A stretch of DNA of 64,000 nucleotides, from assembly GCF_031202265.1 (NCBI RefSeq), contig NZ_CP100604.1, forward strand, positions 3,888,501 to 3,952,500. The letters run 5' to 3'. Shown here piece by piece: positions 1 through 9,287 of the stretch. The first letter of the stretch is position 1; the number at the start of each line of letters is the position of its first letter. The notes beneath the pieces were generated by a model. The model was given only the letters and a program-made list of their open reading frames with translations, was not told the origin of the DNA and did not search any database. The position numbers were made by a program, and so were the translations under genes. The DNA is from Bradyrhizobium sp. Ash2021. Lineage in GTDB: Bacteria; Pseudomonadota; Alphaproteobacteria; Rhizobiales; Xanthobacteraceae.

Positions 1-431
1 AACGTTTCGAAACGAACTTTCAGCTCTGCCATAGCTCGTTCCTGCTCAAGCCGCGCTCGATCACGGGCATGACCGAGCTGAATCGCTTCAAGCAAATCCT
101 GCTCTCGGAATGGCTTTGGTAGGAATTCGATCGCGCCACCCTTCATCGCCTGCACCGACATTGGAATGTCACCATGTGCGGTAATGAAGATAATTGGCAG
201 CTGGCTTTTGGCACCTGCCAGTTCGCGCTGCAGTTCGAGTCCGCTCTGGCCGGGAAGCCGCACGTCAAGCACCAGGCAAGCGGGTCCTTCTGGCCGGTCC
301 GCCTTGAAAAATTCGCTCACCGAACCAAGTAAGCTGACCCGAAAGCCCGCCGATCGAAGCAGCTTGCCCAGGGAGTCCCGCACCCCCGGATCATCGTCGA
401 CGACTATCACTATTGGCGGTTGCTCTACCAC
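1..431 (-). CDS. FixJ/NodW-type response regulator, receiver domain (C-terminus beyond the window)
   Basis: The minus strand reads a receiver domain from a GTG at 429-431, starting VVEQPPIVIVVDDDPGV, and is still open at base 1. The acidic pocket (VDDDP), the phosphoacceptor strand (CLVLDVRLPGQSG) and the conserved Thr and Lys (FITAHGD, FLPKPF) are all present. After the receiver the sequence enters the helical linker typical of FixJ/StyR/TodT-type regulators (ARLEQERAMAELK), so a LuxR-type HTH domain is expected beyond the left edge. The GTG is preceded by GAGGAA on its strand, and an in-frame TAG lies shortly upstream, so the start is well bounded. Its cognate kinase is not visible here. 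The class is clear; the target genes are unknown. Confidence 0.85.
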   Translation of the reverse strand, partial: MVEQPPIVIVVDDDPGVRDSLGKLLRSAGFRVSLLGSVSEFFKADRPEGPACLVLDVRLPGQSGLELQRELAGAKSQLPIIFITAHGDIPMSVQAMKGGAIEFLPKPFREQDLLEAIQLGHARDRARLEQERAMAELKVRFET

Positions 432-1017
432 ATGTTCCTCGTTGACATGCGCATTAGCTTTGCCAGTCCGCTATGGAGCATAGTGAGATTACCGCATGGG
501 CGATAGAGGGAACCACCAGCCCAATTCGGCTCCGACGGATCGCAGCCATGGGCGAACTAGCCGGTTGAAATCGGCCAGGTTCTGCGTCAGGCAGCCAGCT
601 GCCCAAAGTCGAACCGACTAAGCTGGCAGCGCACAACCTTCGTATAGTGCGCACATTCCTATTTGGTACTCGATCTTTCCGCTAGATCAATAGTGAGCGC
701 CAATGCGTGCCATTATGGTGAAGTTCTCCTCCCTCGAGGCCGATCACTCCCTGCGGCCTCCCTTGCCCCTGCAGCGCAGTCCAAGCTGGAGGGGCTCTTG
801 TGAGGTAACAGGGGCTAGGGTGATATGAAGGTCGATGCCTGTGACGCAGCTTGCTCCATCGACCACAGGATTTCCGACCACCGAAGCGAATCGTTGAGTT
901 CCTATACATTTGTATAATCGAAGCACGTAGCGGTTGCGCCTAGGCTGGATAAGAAAGTGTCTCGCGGACTATATACGTTCCTCCGTAAAAGCTGCTCGCG
1001 GTTACAGGTCTTGCCAA
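432..1017. other. Intergenic region between two response-regulator genes
   Basis: I see no convincing gene. The open frames on the minus strand lack ribosome binding sites and any protein-like composition. The stretch must hold the promoters of the leftward receiver gene and the rightward response regulator, but I cannot point to specific boxes. Confidence 0.4.
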
Positions 1018-1413
1018 GTGCCAAATAGCGGACCAATAGTGGCCATAGTCGATGATGACGAAGCGGTTGGAAACGCAATCGAAGTTTTAATGCGTTCGAT
1101 AGGGTTGGTCGCCCAAGCATTTTCGTCGGGGGAGGAGTTCTTGCGCTCACCCGAACTGAGCCGCACCGGCTGCCTGGTTGTCGACTTCGACATGCCCAAG
1201 ATGAGTGGCCTTGATCTGCACAACAATTTGTCTCGATTGGGCAAAGAGATTCCCACCGTACTGATAACTGCCTATCCAAGCGATGATATTCGTGCCCGCG
1301 CACTTAAAGCTGGGGTCAGCTGTTATCTGCCCAAGCCGTTCGATGAGAGCGACCTCCTGAATTGTATTCATACCGCTCTAGATCGCGCAAAGGGAAATAG
1401 AGGCGCGCCTTAG
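1018..1413 (+). CDS. Single-domain response regulator (CheY-like receiver)
   Basis: About 131 residues from a GTG at 1018 (VPNSGPIVAIVDDDEAV). The acidic pair is in VDDDE, the phosphoacceptor Asp in CLVVDFDMPKMSG, the conserved Thr in VLITAYP and the Lys in YLPKPFDESD. Nothing follows the receiver, so it is a stand-alone CheY-like protein, probably a phosphate sink or a partner in a phosphorelay. An alternative ATG at 934 would add 28 residues that do not look like a receiver N-terminus, so I prefer the GTG, though its ribosome binding site is weak. It resembles the receivers found alone in rhizobia near FixJ-type regulators. The signal and output are unknown. Confidence 0.8.
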   Translation: MPNSGPIVAIVDDDEAVGNAIEVLMRSIGLVAQAFSSGEEFLRSPELSRTGCLVVDFDMPKMSGLDLHNNLSRLGKEIPTVLITAYPSDDIRARALKAGVSCYLPKPFDESDLLNCIHTALDRAKGNRGAP

Positions 1414-1790
1414 TTTGCTTACGTTGCATCAATGACCACTAAGCACGCGACAGGTCGCCTCCGTCGGCCATCGGCGATGCGACTCAATAACATCGGCGCA
1501 TCGCAGAGGGCGCGAACATATGACCAGTCCGTTATCTGCCGAGTGCAATCAGCTCCAGCGGCTGGACGCGCAACGCAGGACGGCCGTGCCGGCGCATGCT
1601 GCTCGTGCCCCTCATTGTGGTCGCAGCGGCGCGGGGTTCGGCTCAATCCTCCGCGTTGAGGTGATTAAGCGCTATACCAAGGTTCAGTTTGTTACGAGCT
1701 TCGTTGCGGCCAACTTTACGCTCGTACAATTGTGGCAGTTGCCGGCCGACGGCATACAGGGCGCGCGAAATCCGTCGCTTTGGATGACAC
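1414..1790. other. Intergenic region upstream of the large regulator
   Basis: There is no supported gene. Short open frames exist on both strands but none has a plausible start region or recognisable protein character. The promoter of the gene at 1791 must lie here. Confidence 0.35.
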
Positions 1791-4661
1791 ATGTCTGACG
1801 CCGCGGTTCATAGGAAGCTGAGGTTCGGTCCTTTCGAACTTTCGATGGGCGAGAGGGTGCTGCGGCGCGAGGGCGAGGCGCTGCCCCTTGGCAGCAGGGC
1901 CCTGGACCTGCTGATCTACCTTGCCGAGCGTTCGGGTGAGGTGATCGCAAAGCAGGAACTGATCGATTACGTCTGGTCGGACGTAACGGTCGAGGAGGGG
2001 AGCCTCCGGGTCCACGTGGCCGCAATCCGCAAGGCGCTTGGTGACGGCCAATTCGGCAACCGATACATCGCAAACATCAAGGGACGGGGCTACTCGTTCG
2101 TCGGCACCGTTGTCCCTCTCACAGGCAATACGGAGAGCAGGAACGCCAAGTTCTGGCACCAAGGCAGGCTCCCCGTGCGACCGCTCATGATGATTGGGCG
2201 CGAAACGGTCGTCAGTGAGGTTAGCGACAAGCTTCGCGATGAACGGTTCGTGACACTGCTCGGCCCCGGCGGCATTGGCAAGACGACCGTTGCCTTGGCT
2301 GTTGCCCGCGCCGCTGCCGAGGAGTTTGGCGGACAAGTCCATTTTGTCGACCTGGAAAGCCTGACCGATCCGCGCCTTGTTGCGGGGGCTGTCGCGACAT
2401 CCCTGGGACTCGCACTCAAATCGAAAGATCCCGGTCTGGAGCTGGTCGACCTCGTTCGTTCGCGAAAGCTTCTTATCATTCTCGATAGCTGTGAGCACGT
2501 GATCGAGACGGTCGCCCTGATTGCCGAGCAACTCTCCCGGGAAACGGAGCAAGTCCATCTTCTGGCCACGAGCCGCGAATTGCTGAAAGTAGAGGGCGAG
2601 CATTGTTGCCGGGTTCTTCCCCTTGATTTTCCACCAGACGGCTCAGAGCAAACGGCAAATGCCGTGCTTCGATATCCGGCTGTGCAATTGTTTGTACGGC
2701 GCGTGGCGGCGAGAGCGGGAAACTTCGTTCTCACCGACGCGGAGGCGCCGTTTGTCTCGGAAATCTGCCGAAAGCTGGATGGCATACCCCTGGCAATTGA
2801 GTGGGCAGCGGGTCAGGTGGCCGCACTCGGCCTCAAGAACACGGTTTCCCGCCTGGTGTCTCGGCCGGAATTGCTGAAACTAAGCCATCGGACGGCAGTT
2901 CCCAGGCATCGGACCCTCAAGGCAACATTGGATTGGAGCTACGATCTGCTGTCTGACGGAGAGAGGATTGTCTTTCGACGCATCGCTCCTTTCGTTGGCC
3001 ATTTCACCCTTGAGGGCGCTAGATATGTCGCCGGCGAGCAGAGCTCCGTCGACGCAGAGATTTTCGACGCCATCGCCGGCCTGGTCGAAAAGTCGTTGAT
3101 CGTAACTCGGCTTGACGACGGTCAGCAACGGTACCGACTGCTTGACACGACGCGGGCATACGCACTCGAAAAATTGGAGGAGCATGACGAGCTCGATGTG
3201 ATCTCCGGCCGACACGCGAAATACGTTGCGGAATTTCTCGAATCGCAGAGGGAGATGATGCTGGCCTTGCCGAGAGCGAGGAGGACCGCAGCCTATTCCG
3301 ACCAATTGAGCAACATCCGTGCGGCGCTCGAATGGAGCTTTGGTTCACACGGTGACGACGAAATAGCGACGCGACTGGCCGCCGCTTCAGCACAGGTGTT
3401 TCTGGAGCTATCACTACTCATCGAATGCCAGGCATGGGCAGAACGCGCGATAGAACGCCTTGGAACTCGAAATCAAAGCTCTCGCTGGGCAATGGAAATC
3501 TATGCATCGTTACCGTTGGCCTTGATGCATACTGAAGGTAACGATCAACGCGTCCGAGCGGCTTTTGCGAGCGCGCTGGAGATTGCGATCGATCAGGGAG
3601 ACCTCGCCTACGAGCTGAGGATTTTAAGCGGACTCTTCACGTATTCGCATTGGACCATGGACATTCGGGGTGCGACCGACATCGCCGTCCAGAGCAAGAA
3701 ATTAGCGTTGAAGACGGGGAATCCCGACGACGCGGCGCTAGCGGAAGCAATGTTGGCCGCCTCCGATCATCTGCTGGGAAATCACCTCGCCGCACAACTA
3801 CATTGCGAATCGGGCCTCCGATACTTGGTGTCCGGTCGGGGCGTTCGAACCGAACAGTATCTTTTTCATTATACGAGCTTCTTGCTCGTCGGCATGGCAC
3901 GTTCTCTCCTGTACAGAGGCTTGCTCGATCAATCCCTAGATTATGCAAAGCGCGCCAGAGAGGAAGGCAAAAAGTCGGGCCACCCCGCCACGTTTTGCCG
4001 ATCCCTGGCCTTGGTCCTTCCTGTCTTTCTGACCATGGCGGACTTGAGGCAATCGGATGAGTACATCAGTGAACTGAGTAATCTCTCCGCCGCGCACTCC
4101 CTGATACCGTATCGCGCGATAGCGACTGGCCTGAGGGGTCAATGGTTGCTCCTTCAAAACAATCGCATCGATGGAATCGAATTGCTGAAGAGAGCGCTGG
4201 AGGAGCTTCGCGCCCAGCGTCACGAGATGCTGAATATGGATTTTACCTGCGACCTGGCCGCGGCTCTTGTGGACCTTGGTGAACACGAGCAGGCGCTGAC
4301 CCTAACCGTGAATGCAATCGAGCAACAGCAGCGCGTTGGCAAATTTCTGCATATGCCTGCCTTGTTCAGGATGAAAGGGCTCATCTTGGCGTCTCGGTCG
4401 GACGAGGATTGTTTCGAAGCAGAAGGAAGTCTGCTGTCGGCGATCGACTGGGCGAAAAGCCAGTCCGCCACCCTGTTTGAATTGAAGGCTGCGACGGACC
4501 TTGCCGGGCTGTTGCTGCGACAGGATCGCTTGCCAGAAGCCTACAAACATCTCAGCGCGGCTCTTGATCGAACTCCAGCCGGAATTGTATCCCCGACTCG
4601 CAAGGGCGCCCTGCAAATCCTCAACCAGCTCCAATCCGGCGCCGAGGCCGCCGTCGGCTAA
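1791..4661 (+). CDS. Winged-helix / NB-ARC-like ATPase / TPR transcriptional regulator
   Basis: This 956-residue protein has three parts. Residues about 8-105 form an OmpR/PhoB-type winged helix (LRFGPFELSMGERVLRR; recognition region VEEGSLRVHVAAIRKALG; end KGRGYSFVG). Residues about 140-400 form a STAND/AP-ATPase with Walker A GPGGIGKT near 158-165 and Walker B LLIILDSCEHV near 227. The remaining 500 residues are alpha-helical and TPR-like (repeated A-x-A-L and E-A patterns). Such proteins are signal-integrating activators of the MalT/AfsR type in which ATP binding and the helical sensor control DNA binding. It lies 128 bp upstream of, and co-directional with, a pyruvate-oxidase gene, which is the obvious candidate target. 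The effector ligand is unknown. Confidence 0.85.
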   Translation: MSDAAVHRKLRFGPFELSMGERVLRREGEALPLGSRALDLLIYLAERSGEVIAKQELIDYVWSDVTVEEGSLRVHVAAIRKALGDGQFGNRYIANIKGRGYSFVGTVVPLTGNTESRNAKFWHQGRLPVRPLMMIGRETVVSEVSDKLRDERFVTLLGPGGIGKTTVALAVARAAAEEFGGQVHFVDLESLTDPRLVAGAVATSLGLALKSKDPGLELVDLVRSRKLLIILDSCEHVIETVALIAEQLSRETEQVHLLATSRELLKVEGEHCCRVLPLDFPPDGSEQTANAVLRYPAVQLFVRRVAARAGNFVLTDAEAPFVSEICRKLDGIPLAIEWAAGQVAALGLKNTVSRLVSRPELLKLSHRTAVPRHRTLKATLDWSYDLLSDGERIVFRRIAPFVGHFTLEGARYVAGEQSSVDAEIFDAIAGLVEKSLIVTRLDDGQQRYRLLDTTRAYALEKLEEHDELDVISGRHAKYVAEFLESQREMMLALPRARRTAAYSDQLSNIRAALEWSFGSHGDDEIATRLAAASAQVFLELSLLIECQAWAERAIERLGTRNQSSRWAMEIYASLPLALMHTEGNDQRVRAAFASALEIAIDQGDLAYELRILSGLFTYSHWTMDIRGATDIAVQSKKLALKTGNPDDAALAEAMLAASDHLLGNHLAAQLHCESGLRYLVSGRGVRTEQYLFHYTSFLLVGMARSLLYRGLLDQSLDYAKRAREEGKKSGHPATFCRSLALVLPVFLTMADLRQSDEYISELSNLSAAHSLIPYRAIATGLRGQWLLLQNNRIDGIELLKRALEELRAQRHEMLNMDFTCDLAAALVDLGEHEQALTLTVNAIEQQQRVGKFLHMPALFRMKGLILASRSDEDCFEAEGSLLSAIDWAKSQSATLFELKAATDLAGLLLRQDRLPEAYKHLSAALDRTPAGIVSPTRKGALQILNQLQSGAEAAVG

Positions 4662-4789
4662 AGCGGACACCTTCGAGTACCGTGCCCTGTCTGCGCAGCC
4701 AGGTTCAAGTCCTCGCATTCCGATACAAGCCCAAGCCTGCAGTTGGATGCATGTTGTGGCAGGAATGGTCACAGCAGAGATCGAATGCA

Positions 4790-6502
4790 ATGGGCAAGCT
4801 GGTCGCGGACATCATTGTTGAAACCTTGCAGAATGCAGGCGTCAAGCATTGTTACGGCATCGTAGGCGACACGCTTAATCTGATCGCCCGCTCACTCGAA
4901 AAAAGCGAAATCGAGTGGGTGTCGGTGAGACACGAAGAAGCGGGAGCATTTGCCGCGCAGGCGGAGGCGCAGGTAGCGGATCGCCTGACGGCAGTTGCCG
5001 GGAGCTGCGGCCCCGGTAGTCTGCATTTCATCAACGGCATATTCGAGGCCAATCGGAATCGTGCGCCCGTCATCCTGATCGCAAGTCAAATCATTCGCGA
5101 CGAACTGGGCTTCGATTTCATCCAGGAGGTTGACTTCAAGCAGGTCTACAGGGACTGCAGCGTCTTCTGCGACATGATCCATACGCCGGAGCAGGCGCGC
5201 CGGAAGACCGTGATCGCCTGCCAAACGGCCCTGGCGAAACGCGGCGTTGCCGTTCTGATCGTGCCGGCGGATATCTCCGCCTCAGTCGTGGATGATAGCA
5301 TCCCTTACTCGGTGCATGTCGCCAGGCCCGTCACGCGGCCGAACGACGCCGATCTCGCCGAGATCGCAGATATTCTCAACAAAAGCGAAAATGTTGTGCT
5401 GTACGGCGGATCGGGCTGCCAGGGGGCGCATCAGGAGATTCTCGCGGTTGCCAACAAGCTGAAGGCGCCGATCGCGCATACGTCGCGCGCAAAGGACTTC
5501 CTCGAGTTCGACAATCCTTACAACATCGGAATGACCGGGATGCTCGGCAACGAGGCCGGCTACCACGCCTTGCTGGACTGCGATGCGTTGTTGATGCTGG
5601 GCGCCGACTTCGCCTGGCGACAATTTTATCCCGACAAAGCAAAGATCGTGCAGGTCGATATTGACCCGACCCATCTGGGACGACGTCATCCGATCACGAA
5701 GGGCGTTGTCGGCGATGTGAAGGCGACGATGGCGTCGTTGCTACCGATGCTGGTTGAGCGCACCGACGCCTCGTTCCGAAGCGCATACGTTAAACGCTAC
5801 GCGAAGTATCGGGAGTCGGAACGGGCCAAAGTCGCTGTCGGCCACGATGGCAGCATTCCCGGAACCTATCTGACACAGGTGATCAGCCGCAACGCAGCAA
5901 CAGATGCGCTGTTCACGGCCGATGACGGTACCCCGGCGGCCTGGGCCTATCGCCATATCGAGGCGAACGGTCAGCGCCGCATTTTCGCTAGTCTGCTTCA
6001 CGGAACGATGGCCAACGGCATGCCGTCAGCCATTGGACTTCAAAAGGCAGAACCCGGTCGCCAAGTCGTGTGCATGGCAGGGGACGGTGGAATTTCGATG
6101 CTGTTCGGAGACCTGATGACTGTCGTGCAGCAGGAGTTGCCGATCAAGATTGCCGTGTATGACAACGGCAAGCTTGGCTTTGTGGAGATCGAGCAAAAGG
6201 CTGAGGGGATGCTCGATACCTTTACGAAGTTGAAGAATCCGAACTTTGCAGGGGTCGCGCGCGCGTTAGGTCTCTGGGGCCAGACGGTTTCGGACGCGGA
6301 CCAGCTCGAAGCTGCTGTTAAGGACTGGTTGGCGCAACCAGGGCCAGCACTTCTGCACGTGCACGTCAACCCGATGCAGCTCGTCATGCCGCCATTCATG
6401 CAGGTAGAGCCGGCCATCGGGATGGCGCTTTATTCGACTCGTGCCATTCTGCACGGTCGTGGAGGGGACGTCTGGGAAATGGTGAAGGAGAATTTCGTCT
6501 AG
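4790..6502 (+). CDS. poxB: Thiamine-pyrophosphate-dependent pyruvate oxidase / dehydrogenase (PoxB-like)
   Basis: The chosen ATG gives 570 residues, close to the usual 572 of E. coli PoxB; an in-frame start at 4682 adds an unrelated leader. The N-terminal TPP domain carries the catalytic Glu in RHEEAGAFAA (about residues 47-56). The central domain is FAD/DHS-like. The C-terminal TPP-binding motif begins GDGG at residue 431 and continues to YDNGKLGF. The family decarboxylates pyruvate to acetate and CO2, passing electrons to quinone at the membrane. The extreme C-terminus (MALYSTRAILHGRGGDVWEMV) may be the lipid-activated amphipathic tail, which is an inference. It may be controlled by the large regulator just upstream. 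Other TPP enzymes such as acetolactate synthase are less likely given the length and motifs. Confidence 0.85.
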   Translation: MGKLVADIIVETLQNAGVKHCYGIVGDTLNLIARSLEKSEIEWVSVRHEEAGAFAAQAEAQVADRLTAVAGSCGPGSLHFINGIFEANRNRAPVILIASQIIRDELGFDFIQEVDFKQVYRDCSVFCDMIHTPEQARRKTVIACQTALAKRGVAVLIVPADISASVVDDSIPYSVHVARPVTRPNDADLAEIADILNKSENVVLYGGSGCQGAHQEILAVANKLKAPIAHTSRAKDFLEFDNPYNIGMTGMLGNEAGYHALLDCDALLMLGADFAWRQFYPDKAKIVQVDIDPTHLGRRHPITKGVVGDVKATMASLLPMLVERTDASFRSAYVKRYAKYRESERAKVAVGHDGSIPGTYLTQVISRNAATDALFTADDGTPAAWAYRHIEANGQRRIFASLLHGTMANGMPSAIGLQKAEPGRQVVCMAGDGGISMLFGDLMTVVQQELPIKIAVYDNGKLGFVEIEQKAEGMLDTFTKLKNPNFAGVARALGLWGQTVSDADQLEAAVKDWLAQPGPALLHVHVNPMQLVMPPFMQVEPAIGMALYSTRAILHGRGGDVWEMVKENFV

Positions 6503-6638
6503 TCGAGCCGTCATCCTCCACAGTGGATGCGGTGCGGCGGTGTGGCACGCCCTATCGATTTTCCGCGCAACATGAGTGTGGTCAAGCAACGCTGCCATGG
6601 GCTGACCGGGATTGTTGAAGTCACGGGAACCATCGGCT

Positions 6639-7178
6639 GTGCCCATTGCCAAATATTTTGTAGTTGTCGGAAGCGCGCTTGCTCTTCTTCTGCTGATAGC
6701 CGGCCGGTCTTTGCCGGAGCACCCGGAGAGTTTTCCTGATCGGCCGGAGGTCATTGACAGGGCGACGATCCGGATCCGATCCGAGCGCAAATGGCCGGAA
6801 AAGGTTGTCCTGGATACCAGTCAGCTGACGATCCCAACACCATGCATCGAGGTGGCGCCGACCGAGCAGTTGGTCGCGAGCCTGCCCGATGAGACAACGG
6901 ATCAAACGCGCGTGGACTCCCTGGCCAAGCTAAATCCTGATGTACGGCCGATCGATACTCATCGCCGGCCCGCGCTAGCCAAGCGTAAGCCAAGGGTATT
7001 TCCGTCGGTTCATGTGGCCAGAGCTCGTAAGCGCAACGAGCAACCAACATTGAGCACGGGCGAGGAGTGTTGTCGGTCTGAGTGGGCGGATGGGCCCGTA
7101 TTATCAAAAGCTGCATCGCGTAAGCGTGTCGCGCGTCGGGACTCATGGATAGGCTGGCATTTCCCGGAGGCAAATTGA
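6639..7178 (+). CDS. Hypothetical protein with one N-terminal membrane segment
   Basis: From a GTG at 6639 the product has about 179 residues. Residues 4-21 (IAKYFVVVGSALALLLLIAG) form a single hydrophobic helix, so the protein is probably anchored with its basic, proline- and arginine-rich remainder on one side of the membrane. I recall similar short membrane-anchored proteins in Bradyrhizobium but no function. The start could also be the upstream in-frame codon at 6612. The basic C-terminal half (ARKRNEQ, SRKRVARRDS) is of low complexity and its end may be degraded. Confidence 0.55.
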   Translation: MPIAKYFVVVGSALALLLLIAGRSLPEHPESFPDRPEVIDRATIRIRSERKWPEKVVLDTSQLTIPTPCIEVAPTEQLVASLPDETTDQTRVDSLAKLNPDVRPIDTHRRPALAKRKPRVFPSVHVARARKRNEQPTLSTGEECCRSEWADGPVLSKAASRKRVARRDSWIGWHFPEAN

Positions 7179-7596
7179 AGGTCAGTGCACTTCTGTAGGC
7201 CTCATCCTATGCGTCGCCGCCTGGCTTGCTGCGATCTTACGGACACGCAAGGACGCAGCGATTTGCCGCTCTGGAAGGCTGAGAGCAAAACCGCGGTTTC
7301 CCTCTAAACAGATCACGAATGACCAAGATTAGTAGGGGTGTTCACGATACCCTGAGATCACTACAGGAGTGATCGCCCACACCGGCGAGCTAATCAAAGT
7401 CTCGTATCGGGAAGTGGCCGGCTTTATAGAGCGCCATAAAACGTTCGTATTGTTCCGTGACCACTTTGGTCTATTGAGCCGGTGACCGCGATCGTCTTAG
7501 GCTGGATAAGTTGGAAAGGCGCACAGGATCATGAGGTGCGACGGTGAAAGAAGGATGATCGACCAGCAACGACGATAGTACCAAGAGGAGACTGCA
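7179..7596. other. Intergenic region
   Basis: I see no gene here. The end of the region carries a good ribosome binding site (AAGAGGAG) for the small gene at 7597. The rest shows no motif I can name. Confidence 0.35.
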
Positions 7597-7818
7597 ATGC
7601 TGAACTGCTCCGAAAGTCTTAGATGTGGCAGAGCCGCGCGATGCGCGGTTTGTGAGGGCAGGTTTGGTCTCGTCCGGTACTACTCGTGCCGAACTCCCCT
7701 TTGTTCCAAGAAGTGCGTCGATCGCTTCGGAGTTCGCCGGGCAAGTGACCGGAACTGGCTGCGTTGGCTCCAAATCGCCTTAGACCAAGTGACAGAGAAC
7801 CGCGCGAAGGCTCTATGA
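7597..7818 (+). CDS. Small cysteine-rich hypothetical protein (zinc-ribbon-like)
   Basis: 73 residues with seven cysteines, several spaced like zinc ligands (CAVC, then PLCSKKC). The ATG is preceded by AGAGGAG at a good distance, and the stop overlaps the next start as ATGA, so the two genes are probably translationally coupled. I recall near relatives in Bradyrhizobium but no known function. A nucleic-acid- or metal-binding role is only an inference from the cysteine spacing. Confidence 0.6.
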   Translation: MLNCSESLRCGRAARCAVCEGRFGLVRYYSCRTPLCSKKCVDRFGVRRASDRNWLRWLQIALDQVTENRAKAL

Positions 7819-8132
7819 CCTTTCAGCGGATCTCACAACGAGCCAGCGGATATTTAAAAACGGCAGAGACTTTGCTTCGCCCTGCCCAAACCATGAGCGA
7901 CCGAGCGATTGCGGGTCATCTTAAGGCCCATGCCGACGACTACCAGCGGCTAGCTGAGAAAGGCCCGCATGTTGATGCGGCCAAAGCAACGCCGAAGGCG
8001 AGTGGCGTACATGACCTGATGGACAGCATCACGGTCCAGCCTGCGGAGGAGATGTGTGGTGAACGTTGGGATACTGGCGCGCGGCCCAGTCACGAACGTT
8101 TTATGCCTTCGTTACCGCCAGCAGAGCTTTAA
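7815..8132 (+). CDS. Small hypothetical helical protein
   Basis: 105 residues from the ATG that overlaps the previous stop. The first half is amphipathic helical (SGYLKTAETLLRPAQTMSD, then LKAHADDYQRLAEK) and is the part I recall as conserved in Bradyrhizobium. The last 40 residues are less protein-like and may reflect a late frameshift. No function is known. Coupling to the cysteine-rich gene suggests they act together. Confidence 0.55.
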   Translation: MTFQRISQRASGYLKTAETLLRPAQTMSDRAIAGHLKAHADDYQRLAEKGPHVDAAKATPKASGVHDLMDSITVQPAEEMCGERWDTGARPSHERFMPSLPPAEL

Positions 8133-8237
8133 AGTTGGGGCTGACATCCTAAATCCACATTAGATGACTTTCATCATCGTATGGTTGGCTCGTTCTCTAA
8201 CTGCGGACTCCTTCTCTAACCAATGTTTGGAGTGAAT

Positions 8238-8426
8238 ATGGGCGAAATTATTCGATTTGTCCCAATGTCTGAGCGCGAGCGAGCCCGGCTAATTCGAGAG
8301 GCCCGCGCGATATACGACCGCATCTTCTCGCCGGCTGATCCAGTCAGCGAGAAGAAAAAGGCACCGGTAGGTCATGCGGTTAGCGGCGCCAATGCCCGTC
8401 GTAGCGACGGGGTTCTCCCGTCGTGA
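8238..8426 (+). CDS. Small hypothetical protein (MGEIIRF family)
   Basis: 62 residues starting MGEIIRFVPMSERERARL. The first 35 residues are a charged helix (RARLIREARAIYDRIF) that I recall as a very common small protein family in Bradyrhizobium. A start at 8223 would add five residues (MFGVN). The stop overlaps the GTG of the next gene. Function unknown. Confidence 0.6.
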   Translation: MGEIIRFVPMSERERARLIREARAIYDRIFSPADPVSEKKKAPVGHAVSGANARRSDGVLPS

Positions 8427-8632
8427 TCAAGATCATCGCCGTGCTCTGCAGTCTCTCCTCTCCGGCAAATTGCCACGAGCAGACCGTCACCACCTCGGAC
8501 TTCGCTGAGGTCTCAATGCAATCCTGCCTTATGGGCGCGCCGCAGCTCGCCGAGTGGATGAAGCAGCATCCGGTCGAGCGTCTGGCGGCATGGCGCTGCG
8601 TAATCGGCAAACAGGATGGCAAGGCTGTTTAG
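8423..8632 (+). CDS. Small hypothetical protein, probably secreted or periplasmic
   Basis: 69 residues from a GTG that overlaps the preceding stop (GTGA). The start MIKIIAVLCSLSSPANC is hydrophobic, followed by a conserved-looking body with three more cysteines (SMQSCLMG, AAWRCVIGK). I recall this as a recurrent small protein in Rhizobiales. The overlap suggests co-translation with the MGEIIRF protein. Function unknown. Confidence 0.55.
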   Translation: MIKIIAVLCSLSSPANCHEQTVTTSDFAEVSMQSCLMGAPQLAEWMKQHPVERLAAWRCVIGKQDGKAV

Positions 8633-8945
8633 GGTGGAAAGCGGTTTTCCTCGAGAGTTCGCCGCCGATCCCATCGGCGTCGCGCCGCACTTGCGGAGCT
8701 GTACCGCGGTCGTGGACGAGCCGACATTGCTCAATTTGCAGGAGCGATAGGCGGAGCCCTTAGCCCGCTACTTTATCTTCGTCGAAAGCGCGCCTGTGGT
8801 TCTTCTTGCTGGCAGGACTTGGAAGACGAACAGAGTCTGGCTTTGCGCACGGAACTGCGCAGTAACCGTCCAAATGGATCAGGAATGAACAAGATCGTCC
8901 AAAGCAGGTCAGCTACTCCATATAGCATCAAGAGGAGCAAGTTAC
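8633..8945. other. Intergenic region
   Basis: A 44-codon frame from an ATG at 8616 to 8750 exists but has no good start region, so I do not call it. The end of the region carries a strong ribosome binding site (AAGAGGAGC) for the gene at 8946. Confidence 0.3.
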
Positions 8946-9257
8946 ATGTCCAAACCTGCAATCGTTGCGACGACCTTGCTTGCTGTGTTTGGCGGCGGAC
9001 AACCCGTGTTTGCTGAGGAGGCAATATCTGAACCAAGGTGCGTATGCGGTCTATCAACCGGTGCCGACCTGTTGAGTGCGGGCCGCCCCATCTTCTCCGA
9101 CTCGGCCAATGCGTCTGCGAACGAACGCGATTCCAGGATCGATGGCCACGCTCGACCGCCGCAGACTTTGTCGCGACACCATCGCCGCTCCTCCGCTGCG
9201 GACGCGAGATCGACCGCTTACGTGGCTATCACGCGCGCGCGTACACCACGGATCTAA
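8946..9257 (+). CDS. Small secreted hypothetical protein, probably frame-damaged
   Basis: The N-terminus (MSKPAIVATTLLAVFGGGQP, then VFAEEA) is a classical Sec signal peptide with an AxA-type cleavage site, preceded by AAGAGGAG. Just after it the reading frame appears shifted and restored: in the +1 frame the stretch near 9037 reads EPGAYAVYQP, which fits the protein better than the in-frame EPRCVCGLST, and the original frame then resumes with GADLLSAGRP. This suggests two compensating indels. The C-terminal 50 residues are arginine- and serine-rich and may be out of frame. Function unknown. Confidence 0.45.
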   Translation: MSKPAIVATTLLAVFGGGQPVFAEEAISEPRCVCGLSTGADLLSAGRPIFSDSANASANERDSRIDGHARPPQTLSRHHRRSSAADARSTAYVAITRARTPRI

Positions 9258-9287
9258 CCAACATTCTCGCATGGGAGGAGCGTTTGG

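Noticed and set aside
1716..2603. 295-residue minus-strand frame opposite the large regulator
   Set aside because: Antisense to the winged-helix and Walker region; no independent start signal or family resemblance.
4690..4745. GGTTCAAGTCC, a tRNA T-loop-like string
   Set aside because: No matching T-stem, anticodon arm or acceptor stem could be built around it.
8616..8750. 44-residue frame MARLFRVESGFPREF
   Set aside because: Overlaps the preceding gene without a ribosome binding site and shows no recognisable character.
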